From assembly GCA_900696685.1 (NCBI GenBank), contig CAADHA010000169.1, positions 1-64,000 of the forward strand: a stretch of 64,000 nt of DNA, given 5' to 3'. Below, one piece after another: positions 7,573 to 15,753 of this stretch. Each line of letters starts with the position of its first letter. Positions within the stretch are counted from its first letter, which is position 1. Source of the DNA: an uncultured Planctomycetota bacterium (GTDB taxonomy: Bacteria; Planctomycetota; Phycisphaerae; Phycisphaerales; UBA5793). Below the pieces are notes generated by a model. The model saw only the letters and a list, made by a program, of their open reading frames with translations. It made no database searches and had not been told where the DNA came from. The position numbers and the translations under genes were made by a program.

Positions 7573-8808
7573 GTGGTGTTCGATCCAACGCTACCAGGCT
7601 ACGAGATCGGTAAGACTTTGCTGCAACAAGCGGCGAGTCTCTATTCGAAGTACACGACTGCGAAGGCGCGGTCGCTGATGGACCATGCGCGGGGTGCCTA
7701 TTGGAATCCGTATCTCGCGGACTTTCTTGAACGGAAGTACCCGGGACATCCGTTGCTCACCGTGAACAGTCATCGATATCCGATAGTGACCTTTCCAACT
7801 CAGTCCGATGTCGAATCCGTCCTCAAGCGACCTGTCACGTTGACTCGCCAAGGTGATTCAAGCCTGCTCCCGGGTTCGGCGCGATACAGAGCATTGGCGA
7901 CACGCCTCGGATTGGAATCGTACGACCGGCCGTGCTTTACGATGACCCATTTGCACACTGAGCCCGAGGTGACACTTGAATGCGAGTTTGGCTCGTACTT
8001 TCGTGCTTTGGACACCTGTGATGAACTGGCATGGGAGCTTGAAGTTCAGCACGAGCGGTTGACTGGGAATTCGGCTGGATGCCTCGGCGCATTCGACAAC
8101 CTGTTGAGTAGGCGCAACAAACTGCATGCGGTCGTAGATGACCCCGTGCGAGATGGGTCAAGGCGCAGCGCGGCCATTGCAGTTTCCGCATTGATCGCAT
8201 TTCGCGACGGAGATGATCTCTTCTTCCTAGCGCGTCGTCGTGGAACAAAGTCGGTCGCAGTTCAGGTTGGTATGGTGCATGTTGTGCCATCGTTCATGTT
8301 CCAACCGGCAACGAATCACTATCCAGAAGAGTTCTCGATACGCCACAATCTCTTCAGAGAGTATTTGGAGGAGTTGTTCAACCGTCCAGAACCAGAGGAA
8401 CACGAAGGGGACTCTCGCTACTTCTATGGCGATTCCCGGCTCCGGTACTTGCGGAAACTACTTGAGGATAGGTCTGCCACGCTCAAACTCACAGGCGTCG
8501 CCGTGAATTTGCTCAACTTGCGCCCAGAAGTCTGCCTCTTGCTCACCATTGATGATCCCGAGTGGTTTTCCTACCACCGTGAGCATCCAGAATCAGATCA
8601 GCGGTTCCACTTCAACGACGAATGGCTTCGAGTGGTCCATATGGGGGACAATGCCGAAAGCGCTGTTGCCCGGATTCAGTACTGCGTGGATGATGAGGAG
8701 CTGCTCGCAAGAGCCGGGATAAAGGCACCCGACATCGTGCCGCCTGGAGCAGCATGCCTTTGGCTTGGCAAGCGGGTACTTGACTCAACGATGCGACAGT
8801 CGTCGTAG
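7573..8808 (+). CDS. Prophage cargo protein with Nudix-like box
   Basis: A 411-residue protein on the strand opposite to the surrounding phage operon, with visibly lower GC. The N-terminal half (1-195) is unrecognised. The C-terminal half begins with hydrophobic strands (AIAVSALIAFRDGDDLFFLARR) and contains REYLEELF at 262-269, matching the REUxEExGU core of a Nudix box; the glycine and spacing upstream are imperfect. A Nudix-type pocket that binds or cleaves a nucleoside-diphosphate derivative is plausible. The opposite strand, composition and lone position suggest a lysogenic-conversion or defence gene. GTG at 7573 is the first start in the open frame; GTG at 7576 is also possible. Confidence 0.6.
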   Translation: MVFDPTLPGYEIGKTLLQQAASLYSKYTTAKARSLMDHARGAYWNPYLADFLERKYPGHPLLTVNSHRYPIVTFPTQSDVESVLKRPVTLTRQGDSSLLPGSARYRALATRLGLESYDRPCFTMTHLHTEPEVTLECEFGSYFRALDTCDELAWELEVQHERLTGNSAGCLGAFDNLLSRRNKLHAVVDDPVRDGSRRSAAIAVSALIAFRDGDDLFFLARRRGTKSVAVQVGMVHVVPSFMFQPATNHYPEEFSIRHNLFREYLEELFNRPEPEEHEGDSRYFYGDSRLRYLRKLLEDRSATLKLTGVAVNLLNLRPEVCLLLTIDDPEWFSYHREHPESDQRFHFNDEWLRVVHMGDNAESAVARIQYCVDDEELLARAGIKAPDIVPPGAACLWLGKRVLDSTMRQSS

Positions 8809-8817
8809 ACCATCTGG

Positions 8818-9003
8818 TCATCGGACTCCAATGACCTCCGTCGTCGTCACCCGCCTCCCGCAATGCCGACACTCGCGCCGCCTGCGGATCGCTCCAAACG
8901 GAATCCGTCGGGTGTAGATCACCTCGAAGTGGGCGCAGCCGCACTTCGGGCACAGAATGCCTCGCGGCTCCGACTCGCGTTTCGTCTTCGTTTCGCTGCT
9001 CAT
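8818..9003 (-). CDS. Phage zinc-ribbon protein
   Basis: 61 residues with CPKC...CRHC pairs (CPKCGCAHFEVIYTRR, then RRRECRHCGRRVTTTE), a single zinc ribbon resembling the N-terminal ribbon of NrdR and small Ogr/Delta-type phage activators. The ATG overlaps the terminase stop by four bases, so it is translationally coupled. A DNA- or RNA-polymerase-binding regulatory role is possible. Confidence 0.6.
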   Translation of the reverse strand: MSSETKTKRESEPRGILCPKCGCAHFEVIYTRRIPFGAIRRRRECRHCGRRVTTTEVIGVR

Positions 9004-11300
9004 CGCCGCCCTCCCTGGAGTTCGGAAAGGCGGATACGGCGCTTCGGAGCCGGGCGCGTGTCGGTTCCGTAGAGCACGGCGCCCTGCATCGACGCGGCGA
9101 TGGCACAGCCCACGAGGCAGTCGAGCCAGTGGTTGTCGAGGCCGTCCACGCGGAGTTTCCACTCATCGACCGCCCGGCCGCGACCCTGCGTCTTCACGCG
9201 GTACTCGCTCGTGAGGTGCTCGGCGAGGAGTTGATGGTTCGTCGTCGTGCGATTCGATGATCCGCCCGTGCGGCCGAACAGCGCCAGGCAGCCCGGATCA
9301 CCCATCGGCACCGCCAGGCGCGCCTGCACGAACGATTTCCAGTAGTTCGTGTCGAACACGACGTGGCGCACGGCCCGCTTGCCGGTGATGACGGGAATGC
9401 GCCAGTTCAGGCCAACGCGGTCGCCTCGCTTGCGCTTGTACTCACTGAACGGAATGCTCGAAGCGCCGACGTACCGGCCGTGGCTGGGCATGACGAGGTT
9501 CGCGTACCGGCTCTGGCGGCAGAACTGGTAGACGACATCCGACGATTGCCCCCAGTTCGCATCGATGAGACAGCGGTCGATGCGCACCATCGCGCCGTCA
9601 TCGCGTTTCCACTCCCGGCTGAGCATGGAGTCGGTCAGTCGCTCGAGCCCGGCGTAGACCGCGCCTTCGAGTCCCGCATGCGGCGCGGCCGCCGCGAGTG
9701 TTCGCCGGATGTCGCGGAGGGTGAAGTACGCGTGGGGGTCCTTCTGGTCCGGCTCGGTGCCGTAGTCGATCACGTTGCCCGTGAAGTCCTCCTCCCACGC
9801 GACAATCAACCAAAAGAGCGCCTTGGCCTGCACGTCGATGAACATGGTCAGCAGGGATGAGCCGATGGGCACCTCGCCGCGCTCGTGGCCGCTCAACTTG
9901 GCGCAGTTCTGCTCGGCGGTGAGCAGGTCTTCGTCGAGGGCCGTGCTCTCGGGCAATGGTTCGTTCTGGTATTCAGCCCAGAACGCGGCCTCATCCTGGA
10001 GCCGCAGGTTCATCGCGTGCTGGATGGCGCTGAGTTCATCGTGGTTGAACCGGTCCGGCCAGGCGACCTCGGCGCCCTCGTCCATCTCGGCGCGGCGCTG
10101 CCCGTAGAACTCGGTGGCGCGGGTGATGCCCTCGTCGGCGCGCAGCCCCTCGGCCCGCAGACGCGCGTACTCCGCCCACAGTTGTTCGCGCGTGGGGAAG
10201 GAGTACACCATCTTCGTGCGCTGCCCCTGCCACTGCGGATGCTTGTCGCGATCGAGCAGGCGGTCGGCCAGATCGTCGGGCCGCACCACGGTGAGCGTCA
10301 TGAGCCCGGCGATCTTGCGGCCCGGGCCGGCCAGGCCGAGGATGGCGCCGGCGAGGATGCGTTCGCGCGTGGCGCACTGCGATGGCGACCGTGCTGATTC
10401 ATCCGTCTGCGGATCGTCGATGAGCACCAGCGAGGGGCGGACGCTGCGGCCGTCGGGGCGCTTGTACTTCATGCCGCGGATGCGGCCGGTGATGCCGGCG
10501 ACACGGATGATGCCGCCGGATGGCAGCGAGCCAGGCACCGTCGGCAGGACGATCTCGTGCGCCGTCCATCCAATGTGGGTCTGGCTGCCTTCGAAGAGCT
10601 GCCCGGCTGCGCGCTGGTGGATGCCGTCGAGACAGTGGATGGGGAAGCACGCCTCGGGGAAGTCGTGCAGGAGGGCTTCGCTGTTCTCGAGTTCGGCCTT
10701 GATGGATTCGAGCATCTGGCCGGCGTGCTCTTCATCGGAGCCGATGAGGGAGACGAACTCGCGGTGGCCGTAGAGCAGGGCCCAGAGGCAGGCGATCTCG
10801 CAGAGGCTGGTCTTTCCCGAGCCGCGCGGCATGGCCATCGCAAACAGGCCGCCTTCGAGGACCGCCTGCTCGATGCGGGCGATGACCTTGAGGTGGTCCG
10901 GCGACCACGCCAGGTGAAAGGTCTGCGGGAAGTAGGTCTCGCAGAAGAGGCGGAAGTTGCGGCGACAGGCTTCCTTGCGACCGGCGTCGATGATCTCGGG
11001 CAGGGCGTCGATGTCGCGGCCGGTGAGAGACTCGGGCAGGTGGCGGCTCCGCACGGCGTCGGCATTCTCATCGAACGAATCATCTTCGGCGGCATCCTCA
11101 CCGGCCAGGCGCGCGTGGCGCTCGATCACCAGCCATGCGGTGTAGCGGAGCAGATCGACGGTCTTCCCGTCGCCGATGCGATAGCCGGCGCGCGTGCGGT
11201 GGCGGTGCAGCTGCCGCTCGCTGATCACCTCGCCCAGCGGTGTGCTGTTGAGCAGGCGGCAGAGTTCGGCCGGCTTGAGGCTGCGCGGGTCAATCGCCAC
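9000..11300 (-). CDS. Phage terminase large subunit
   Basis: 766 residues. The ATPase that packages DNA: Walker A PRGSGKT at 158-164, Walker B LVLIDDPQ with Asp295/296, and a coupling motif region LTVVRPDD. The C-terminal half carries an RNase H-like nuclease domain with FIDVQ, RCLIDANWG and a terminal NHWLDCLVGCAIA segment whose Asp residues fit the three-acid nuclease site. The N-terminal 70 residues resemble the adjacent small protein and may be a duplicated HTH. GTG at 11300 was chosen because GGAGG lies five bases upstream; the GTG six bases earlier overlaps that site. Confidence 0.85.
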   Translation of the reverse strand: MAIDPRSLKPAELCRLLNSTPLGEVISERQLHRHRTRAGYRIGDGKTVDLLRYTAWLVIERHARLAGEDAAEDDSFDENADAVRSRHLPESLTGRDIDALPEIIDAGRKEACRRNFRLFCETYFPQTFHLAWSPDHLKVIARIEQAVLEGGLFAMAMPRGSGKTSLCEIACLWALLYGHREFVSLIGSDEEHAGQMLESIKAELENSEALLHDFPEACFPIHCLDGIHQRAAGQLFEGSQTHIGWTAHEIVLPTVPGSLPSGGIIRVAGITGRIRGMKYKRPDGRSVRPSLVLIDDPQTDESARSPSQCATRERILAGAILGLAGPGRKIAGLMTLTVVRPDDLADRLLDRDKHPQWQGQRTKMVYSFPTREQLWAEYARLRAEGLRADEGITRATEFYGQRRAEMDEGAEVAWPDRFNHDELSAIQHAMNLRLQDEAAFWAEYQNEPLPESTALDEDLLTAEQNCAKLSGHERGEVPIGSSLLTMFIDVQAKALFWLIVAWEEDFTGNVIDYGTEPDQKDPHAYFTLRDIRRTLAAAAPHAGLEGAVYAGLERLTDSMLSREWKRDDGAMVRIDRCLIDANWGQSSDVVYQFCRQSRYANLVMPSHGRYVGASSIPFSEYKRKRGDRVGLNWRIPVITGKRAVRHVVFDTNYWKSFVQARLAVPMGDPGCLALFGRTGGSSNRTTTNHQLLAEHLTSEYRVKTQGRGRAVDEWKLRVDGLDNHWLDCLVGCAIAASMQGAVLYGTDTRPAPKRRIRLSELQGGRR

Positions 11301-11568
11301 GAGCACCTCCGTTGGCGCTGGCGCCCTCGGCCATGTCTCTGACCAACCACGCGGCGTAGTGCGCCAGGTTGATCGTGCCGTCGGGGTTGGTTGGCGCGCC
11401 GTGGTCGATGTCGCGCTCGATCATCGCCTCGCTCACCGGCTGACCGGCGACGCGCGTCAACGTGCGCGCCGTGTCGGTCACCGATAGAGCGGCGGGATTC
11501 AGCCCGGCGGCGCGCTCGGCTTGCCGTGAGTCTGGTCGAACGGGTTGTTCTTCAAGCGGCGTCGACAC
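11290..11568 (-). CDS. Putative terminase small subunit / HTH protein
   Basis: 92 residues encoded immediately upstream of the large terminase and overlapping it by 11 bases. The segment LSVTDTARTLTRVAGQPVSE followed by IERDIDHGAPTNPDGTINL looks like a winged-helix or Nu1-like DNA-binding module, and the last part (HYAAWLVRDMA) is mirrored by YTAWLVIERHA near the N-terminus of TerL. It probably recognises the packaging site, but this is inferred from position. Confidence 0.5.
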   Translation of the reverse strand: MSTPLEEQPVRPDSRQAERAAGLNPAALSVTDTARTLTRVAGQPVSEAMIERDIDHGAPTNPDGTINLAHYAAWLVRDMAEGASANGGARGD

Positions 11569-11869
11569 GGCGGCCCTCCGTAGCCCACGGCGCGCCCGGG
11601 TTGCTCGATGCGAGGCGTCGGCCCATGTGCAGACCCGGCCCGACGTGGGCCAACACGGCGCGATGTTCGGCGATTCCTAGCAGATGCCTAGCACATGGCG
11701 CGCTGCTGGCGGCGAGGTTCCCCACACTCATGCCCAGTTGTGCACAATCTGCGAATCCTGCTCGAATCCGCGGCAATTCCCCTTGCATGTGCGCGCTGTT
11801 CATGCCCTCATGTGTGCAACGCGAGGCGGAATACGCCGCCCGCCAACACCAGCGAAAGGACGCATCAAC
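11569..11869. promoter_or_regulatory. Divergent control region between packaging and accessory operons
   Basis: A 300-base gene-free stretch between leftward terminase genes and the rightward accessory cluster, so promoters in both directions are expected. It holds two tandem 11-mers, CCTAGCAGATG at 11676 and CCTAGCACATG at 11687, exactly one helical turn apart, which look like a repressor or activator site. Further right there is a palindromic TTGTGCACAA at about 11738-11747. A long open frame on the minus strand across this region is a GC artefact. Confidence 0.4.
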
Positions 11870-12340
11870 ATGACGACGAGAACCAGCGAGAACGACACAG
11901 CCAAACGAATCCGCGAACACGCCATGTTCAGCGAGACCGACCTGCGCTACCTGCGGGCCAAGGGGTACACCGACGCCGAAATCCTCGCCTTCTGGGACCG
12001 CGACCACGCGATGGGCAAGGAGCCGGTCATCCACGCGGGAACGCGCGTCGAGAGCATCGCCATCCGAGTCGAATCGGTCCAGAAGCAGGTGCGGGCCAAC
12101 GCGGCGCTCAACATCGAACTGGGCATCAGCGCCTACAAGACCGGCCGCGCCAACGTCGCGGTGAGCGACAACTACGCACCGACGTACAGCTTCGAAGCCA
12201 TCGACATCGACAACACGCGGCGGGCGCTCGCCGAGCGGATCTTCGAGAAGAAGTTCGACGAGTTGAACGCCGGCCAGCGCGGCGAACTCGACGCGGTCGT
12301 GCGGGCCTGCATGCTCGTCGCCCACATCACCACGATCTGA
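11870..12340 (+). CDS. Phage accessory protein, unknown
   Basis: 156 residues; the ATG is preceded by GAAAGGA. It opens the rightward accessory cluster. The first part (FSETDLRYLRAKGYTDAEILAFWDRD) resembles a short UBA- or helix-turn-helix-like helical pair, and the C-terminal part (TRRALAERIFEKKFDELNAGQRGELDAVVRACM) is a second helical region. No enzymatic motif is visible, and no family is recognised with confidence. Confidence 0.55.
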   Translation: MTTRTSENDTAKRIREHAMFSETDLRYLRAKGYTDAEILAFWDRDHAMGKEPVIHAGTRVESIAIRVESVQKQVRANAALNIELGISAYKTGRANVAVSDNYAPTYSFEAIDIDNTRRALAERIFEKKFDELNAGQRGELDAVVRACMLVAHITTI

Positions 12341-12382
12341 AACCCACCGCCAACCGCAATCGCGCGGGAAAGGACCACCACC

Positions 12383-12637
12383 ATGACCATCAGGCAAATC
12401 ACCATCAAGGGAGAGCGAGGCGATGTTGAGATCCGCGACGCCGACTACGGGGCGCAGATCCTGTTCGGCGAGACCTGCCTCGAGCTGTCGCGCCACAGCG
12501 GCGACGACGAACGCTGGGCCGCCGCGACGGCGACGGCCAAGGCGATCTACGGCAGCGACCGCCACGGCCGTCCGCGCTGCACCAACTCCGAAATCCACGC
12601 GGTGCGCCTCGAGATCGAGCGCGTCGCGGGCTGCTGA
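12383..12637 (+). CDS. Small phage accessory protein
   Basis: 84 residues beginning MTIRQITIKGERGDVEIRD, with beta strands in the first half and a helix in the second. GGGAAAGGA precedes the ATG. It sits 42 bases after the previous gene in the same cluster. No family is recognised. Confidence 0.5.
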   Translation: MTIRQITIKGERGDVEIRDADYGAQILFGETCLELSRHSGDDERWAAATATAKAIYGSDRHGRPRCTNSEIHAVRLEIERVAGC

Positions 12638-12661
12638 ACCGCCACGCCGGAAGGAATCACC

Positions 12662-12898
12662 ATGAGCACGACACGCGACAACCAGTTGAACACCATCGCC
12701 CGCGAGGTCCTGGGCCTCGAGACCTTGGCCACCCGCAACAGCGACAGCCTCGACTTCCACGACACCGCGGTGTGGTGCGTGAAGGAAGCGCTCGAGCGGG
12801 CGTACGAGGCCGGACGCCAGTCGGCGCGGCCGACCAAGGCCGTGTGCCCGGCCTGCGGGCGCAAGATCGAGATCACGCCAGTGCCGACGAGCAACTGA
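12662..12898 (+). CDS. DUF6900-like small protein with zinc knuckle
   Basis: 78 residues. The segment IAREVLGLETLATRNSDSLD followed by FHDTAVWCVKEALERAYEAG matches the DUF6900 pattern I recognise from plasmid and phage accessory regions. A CPAC pair near the C-terminus may be half of a metal site. GGAAGGA precedes the ATG. Function is unknown. Confidence 0.55.
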   Translation: MSTTRDNQLNTIAREVLGLETLATRNSDSLDFHDTAVWCVKEALERAYEAGRQSARPTKAVCPACGRKIEITPVPTSN

Positions 12899-12907
12899 CC
12901 AACGACG

Positions 12908-12931
12908 CGCGGCGGTGATGTTCACCGCGGC
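12908..12931 (+). other. Intergenic hairpin in the accessory cluster
   Basis: GCGGTGA, a TGT loop, then TCACCGC form a perfect seven-base stem between two co-directional accessory genes. Flanking GC bases extend it imperfectly. It has no T-tract, so it may be an attenuating or mRNA-processing structure rather than a terminator. Confidence 0.4.
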
Positions 12932-12970
12932 GCAACCACCAACCGCTGCATCAACGAAAGGAGCAGCACC

Positions 12971-14026
12971 ATGAAGAAGAACGAAGTCCAGATCGGAAAC
13001 ACGTACGCCGCGAAGGTGAGCGGCAAGATCGCCAAGGTGCGCATCGACGCCGAGAACCGCAACGGCGGTTGGGACGCGACTAACCTCGAGACGAAGAAGA
13101 AGGTGAGGATCAAGAGCGCCCAGCGGCTTCGAGCCGAAGCCGGGCCGCCGCCGAAGGCGACCGACAACAAGGATGCCAAGCAGGCCTCCGGCGTGAAACC
13201 CGGGGGCCGCGTTGTTGATAGAGATGCCCAGCGCATAGCCGAGCGCGACGCCAAGGCCGCGGCCAAGGGTCTGGTCCTCAAAACCGAGATCGTCATGGGC
13301 AAGGAGAGATCGCGCTGGGTGAAGAAGGCCGAGCAGGCCGCGGCGCAGCAGGGCGAGCCGGAGAAGACGCCGACGGCCGAGCCCAAACGCAAGGGCCGGC
13401 GCACGCCGCCGCGGATCGCGCTGGTCAACAAGGACCAGTACGCCGAGATCGCCAAGCAGGTCGAGAACCTGCCCACCAGCCGCAACCACGTGTGCTGGAA
13501 GAAGAACGGCAAGCTCTACGAACTGTTCTTCCGCGTCGATGGCCGCACGCCGCTGCTCTACCGGGCGCCGGCGACCTCGGCCGTCGATGAGAAGACCGGC
13601 TGCCGCGAGGTGGACGCGGTCGGCACCGTCACCGGCGTCTTCCACATCAAGCAGAGCATCAAGCAGTTGACGGGAAAGTCCCCGGCGCAGATCGGCATCA
13701 CCATGCCGCCCGATCGCGGCGCGCCCAAGGCACGCGGCGAGACGACGAAGAAGACCGCCGATGGCAAGCCCGACGCCAAACCGCGCAAGAAGCGCGAGGG
13801 ATTGAGTGGCCTCGACGCCGCAGCGCAGGTCCTGGGACGAGCCAAGGAGCCCCTCGACGCGAAGACGATCGCCGAGCGCGCCATCGCGGCGGGGTGGAAG
13901 ACCAAAGGCGCCACGCCGCACGCGACCTTGTACGCCGCGATGATCCGCGAGATCAAAGCCAAGGGCAAGGACGCGCGGTTCATCAAAGCCGACAAGGGCC
14001 GGTTCACGGCCCGGAAAGGAGCGTGA
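12971..14026 (+). CDS. Phage protein with HARE-HTH winged helix
   Basis: 351 residues. The N-terminal 60 residues ([20 protein letters not shown], then [17 protein letters not shown]) look like a small beta-barrel of the KOW/SH3 kind. A basic Lys/Ala-rich linker follows. The C-terminal 75 residues ([50 protein letters not shown]) match the HARE-HTH (HB1/ASXL) winged-helix domain found in restriction, chromatin and defence-linked proteins. Overall pI is very basic, so nucleic-acid binding is likely. The exact role in the phage is unknown. Confidence 0.65.
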   Translation: MKKNEVQIGNTYAAKVSGKIAKVRIDAENRNGGWDATNLETKKKVRIKSAQRLRAEAGPPPKATDNKDAKQASGVKPGGRVVDRDAQRIAERDAKAAAKGLVLKTEIVMGKERSRWVKKAEQAAAQQGEPEKTPTAEPKRKGRRTPPRIALVNKDQYAEIAKQVENLPTSRNHVCWKKNGKLYELFFRVDGRTPLLYRAPATSAVDEKTGCREVDAVGTVTGVFHIKQSIKQLTGKSPAQIGITMPPDRGAPKARGETTKKTADGKPDAKPRKKREGLSGLDAAAQVLGRAKEPLDAKTIAERAIAAGWKTKGATPHATLYAAMIREIKAKGKDARFIKADKGRFTARKGA

Positions 14027-14029
14027 GTG

Positions 14030-14254
14030 ATGGACCGGCAAGTCCAACGACTCCTCGCCCATGCCGACCAGACCCGCTCCATGATGCGCGACATGCTGGC
14101 CGCCATGCCCGCCGCCGAGAAGGCCGCGCTGATCCGCACCTGCGCCGCGGGCGATCTCGCCGACCTCGACGAGCGCACGGCGCTGCTGGTGGGCCTGCTC
14201 GCGGTGGTCGCCATCTTCGACCTGAGCGAATCGCGCGGGGAGGTGGAGCCATGA
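14030..14254 (+). CDS. Small helical phage protein
   Basis: 74 residues, mainly amphipathic helices (RLLAHADQTRSMMRDMLAAM, then LDERTALLVGLLAVVAIFDL). It follows the HARE-HTH gene by three bases with AAAGGAG upstream, and its stop overlaps the next start as ATGA. GTG at 14027 is an alternative start. Function is unknown. Confidence 0.5.
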   Translation: MDRQVQRLLAHADQTRSMMRDMLAAMPAAEKAALIRTCAAGDLADLDERTALLVGLLAVVAIFDLSESRGEVEP

Positions 14255-14439
14255 CGGCTGAGCATGAACAGCATCTCGTCGAGCCGGAAGACGCCTGCCC
14301 GCGCTGCGGTGAGCGCCACGTTGACAACCTGATCTGGATCGACGATGGGCAGCGCGTCCGCTGCGCGACATGCCTATTCGTCTACACGCCGCCGGCGCTG
14401 CGGCGGGAAGGAGGTGATGATCATGACCAGCGGCCATGA
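14251..14439 (+). CDS. Small zinc-ribbon protein
   Basis: 62 residues with CPRC and CATC pairs separated by about 20 residues (ACPRCGERHVDNLIWI, then RVRCATCLFVYTPP), a typical single zinc ribbon. It is coupled to the upstream gene by an ATGA overlap and overlaps the next gene. It may bind nucleic acid or act as an adaptor. Confidence 0.55.
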   Translation: MTAEHEQHLVEPEDACPRCGERHVDNLIWIDDGQRVRCATCLFVYTPPALRREGGDDHDQRP

Positions 14440-14953
14440 GACCAACTCGCTGCGCCAGGTGCTGCTCGCGGCCCAGCGCCTCCTCGAAGCCCGCGCCGAC
14501 GAGATGGTCACCGTCGAGGAGTGGGAGGCGCTCACGAACGCGGTCAGCGCCGCGACTCAAAAGCCAGCCGGCGGCCCGGGCGAATCCTTCGCCGTGGACG
14601 CCGGCGGCGCGCTGCTGCGCCGCGTGGTGCCCAGACGCGGCCAACCCTACGAGCATGCCTGCACGCGGGCGGTCTACGAAGAGGTCGCCCACGCCATCGA
14701 CCTGGTGGGCAGCGCCGCCTTCACGATGGAAGAGATCCGCAGCAAGGTCGGCGGCGGCGACGAGTCGAAGATGCCGCCGTGGTCGCAGGTGGCGACGGCG
14801 ATCGCGTTCCTCAAGGAGCGGTCGTGCATCGTGCCCGGCCGCGAGCGCAAGCATGTCGCCGCCACCGACGACACCTGGCTCGACGCGATGATCGAATACC
14901 ACGCGCTGCGCGAGAAGGGGCCGGAGGAGGCGGCGGCCGAAACCGGTGACTAG
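14423..14953 (+). CDS. Phage accessory protein with winged-helix-like C-terminus
   Basis: 176 residues; GGAGGTG precedes the ATG, which overlaps the zinc-ribbon gene. The C-terminal region (FTMEEIRSKVGGGDESKMPP, then SQVATAIAFLKERSCIVPGR) has the pattern of a winged helix, with helix, turn, helix and a wing. It is the last gene of the rightward cluster and is followed by a hairpin. A DNA-binding role is inferred. Confidence 0.5.
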   Translation: MTSGHETNSLRQVLLAAQRLLEARADEMVTVEEWEALTNAVSAATQKPAGGPGESFAVDAGGALLRRVVPRRGQPYEHACTRAVYEEVAHAIDLVGSAAFTMEEIRSKVGGGDESKMPPWSQVATAIAFLKERSCIVPGRERKHVAATDDTWLDAMIEYHALREKGPEEAAAETGD

Positions 14954-14976
14954 CCCGCCAACCCGTCTCACCCATT

Positions 14977-15007
14977 CACAGCCGCAGCGCCCGCCGCCGC
15001 GGCTGTG
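14977..15007 (+). terminator. Hairpin ending the rightward accessory cluster
   Basis: CACAGCCGC and GCGGCTGTG form a perfect nine-base stem around a 13-base GC-rich loop, 23 bases after the stop of the last accessory gene. No strong T-run follows, so it is a GC-type or Rho-assisted terminator candidate. Confidence 0.45.
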
Positions 15008-15043
15008 TCTGCGGGAATGCCCAACCCTCCGCTCGCCAGTAGA

Positions 15044-15727
15044 ATGAACATCATGCTCAAGTGGGCACGTCGCATCGCCATCTTCCTGCTGCTCGGCGCG
15101 ATCGCGAATGTTGCGGTCGCATGGGGATGCGTGATCGCACACGGCGAGATTACAGACAGCGGGCGACTGGCGGAGCATCGCGAGAAGAGTCGCATTCTCC
15201 TGCTCCGCATCATCTCGAAGCCAGGCTACGGGTATGCGGCCGTGCAAACTTCGTGGTCGGTCAATTCCCCGCGATTCACATACGAACGCAGTGCAACCTA
15301 CGATGGCGGCATCTGGTGGCCAAGTGGGTTGCCTGAACGGACTGGCGGGCACATCGGATACGGATGGCCGATGCTGAGCCTCAGTGCAATCATCGCGCCG
15401 GACCGTGGCGTCGGTCTGGAGTCGGTAATCCGCACCGGAACTCCAGTCACAGTCTGGGGCGGATTCATGTTGAGGCGCACCGAGTTTGTTTATCCGGCCC
15501 GTGACGCTATGCCCATGATCTTCCCGTTCCGACCGCTTTGGTTCGGTCTTGTGTTCAATACGCTCCTCTTCGCTCTTGTACTTGCGTTGCTCGCCCTTGG
15601 TCCCGCGGCGCTGAGGCGCCTGCTTCGGATTCACCGCGGTCAGTGCCCCGCCTGCGCCTACCCGCGCGGCGTCTCGCCCATCTGCACGGAATGCGGCGAG
15701 CCGCTGCCGGGCGTCGTCGCGAAGTAG
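15044..15727 (+). CDS. Planctomycete-type membrane protein with C-terminal zinc ribbon
   Basis: About 227 residues: an N-terminal transmembrane segment (IAIFLLLGAIANVAVAW), an extracytoplasmic middle region rich in aromatic residues, a second transmembrane segment (FGLVFNTLLFALVLALLALG), and a C-terminal cytoplasmic Cys4 motif (CPACAYPRG...CTECGEPLPG). The tail is the recurrent planctomycete CxxCGYxL..CPECG motif; a related protein lies at 57,229. Finding it inside the prophage suggests capture of a host gene. Start codons at 15,044 and 15,053 are equally possible; no clear ribosome site is seen. Confidence 0.6.
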   Translation: MNIMLKWARRIAIFLLLGAIANVAVAWGCVIAHGEITDSGRLAEHREKSRILLLRIISKPGYGYAAVQTSWSVNSPRFTYERSATYDGGIWWPSGLPERTGGHIGYGWPMLSLSAIIAPDRGVGLESVIRTGTPVTVWGGFMLRRTEFVYPARDAMPMIFPFRPLWFGLVFNTLLFALVLALLALGPAALRRLLRIHRGQCPACAYPRGVSPICTECGEPLPGVVAK

Positions 15728-15753
15728 TTCAAGCATTCGTACGAGCGTCGCCC

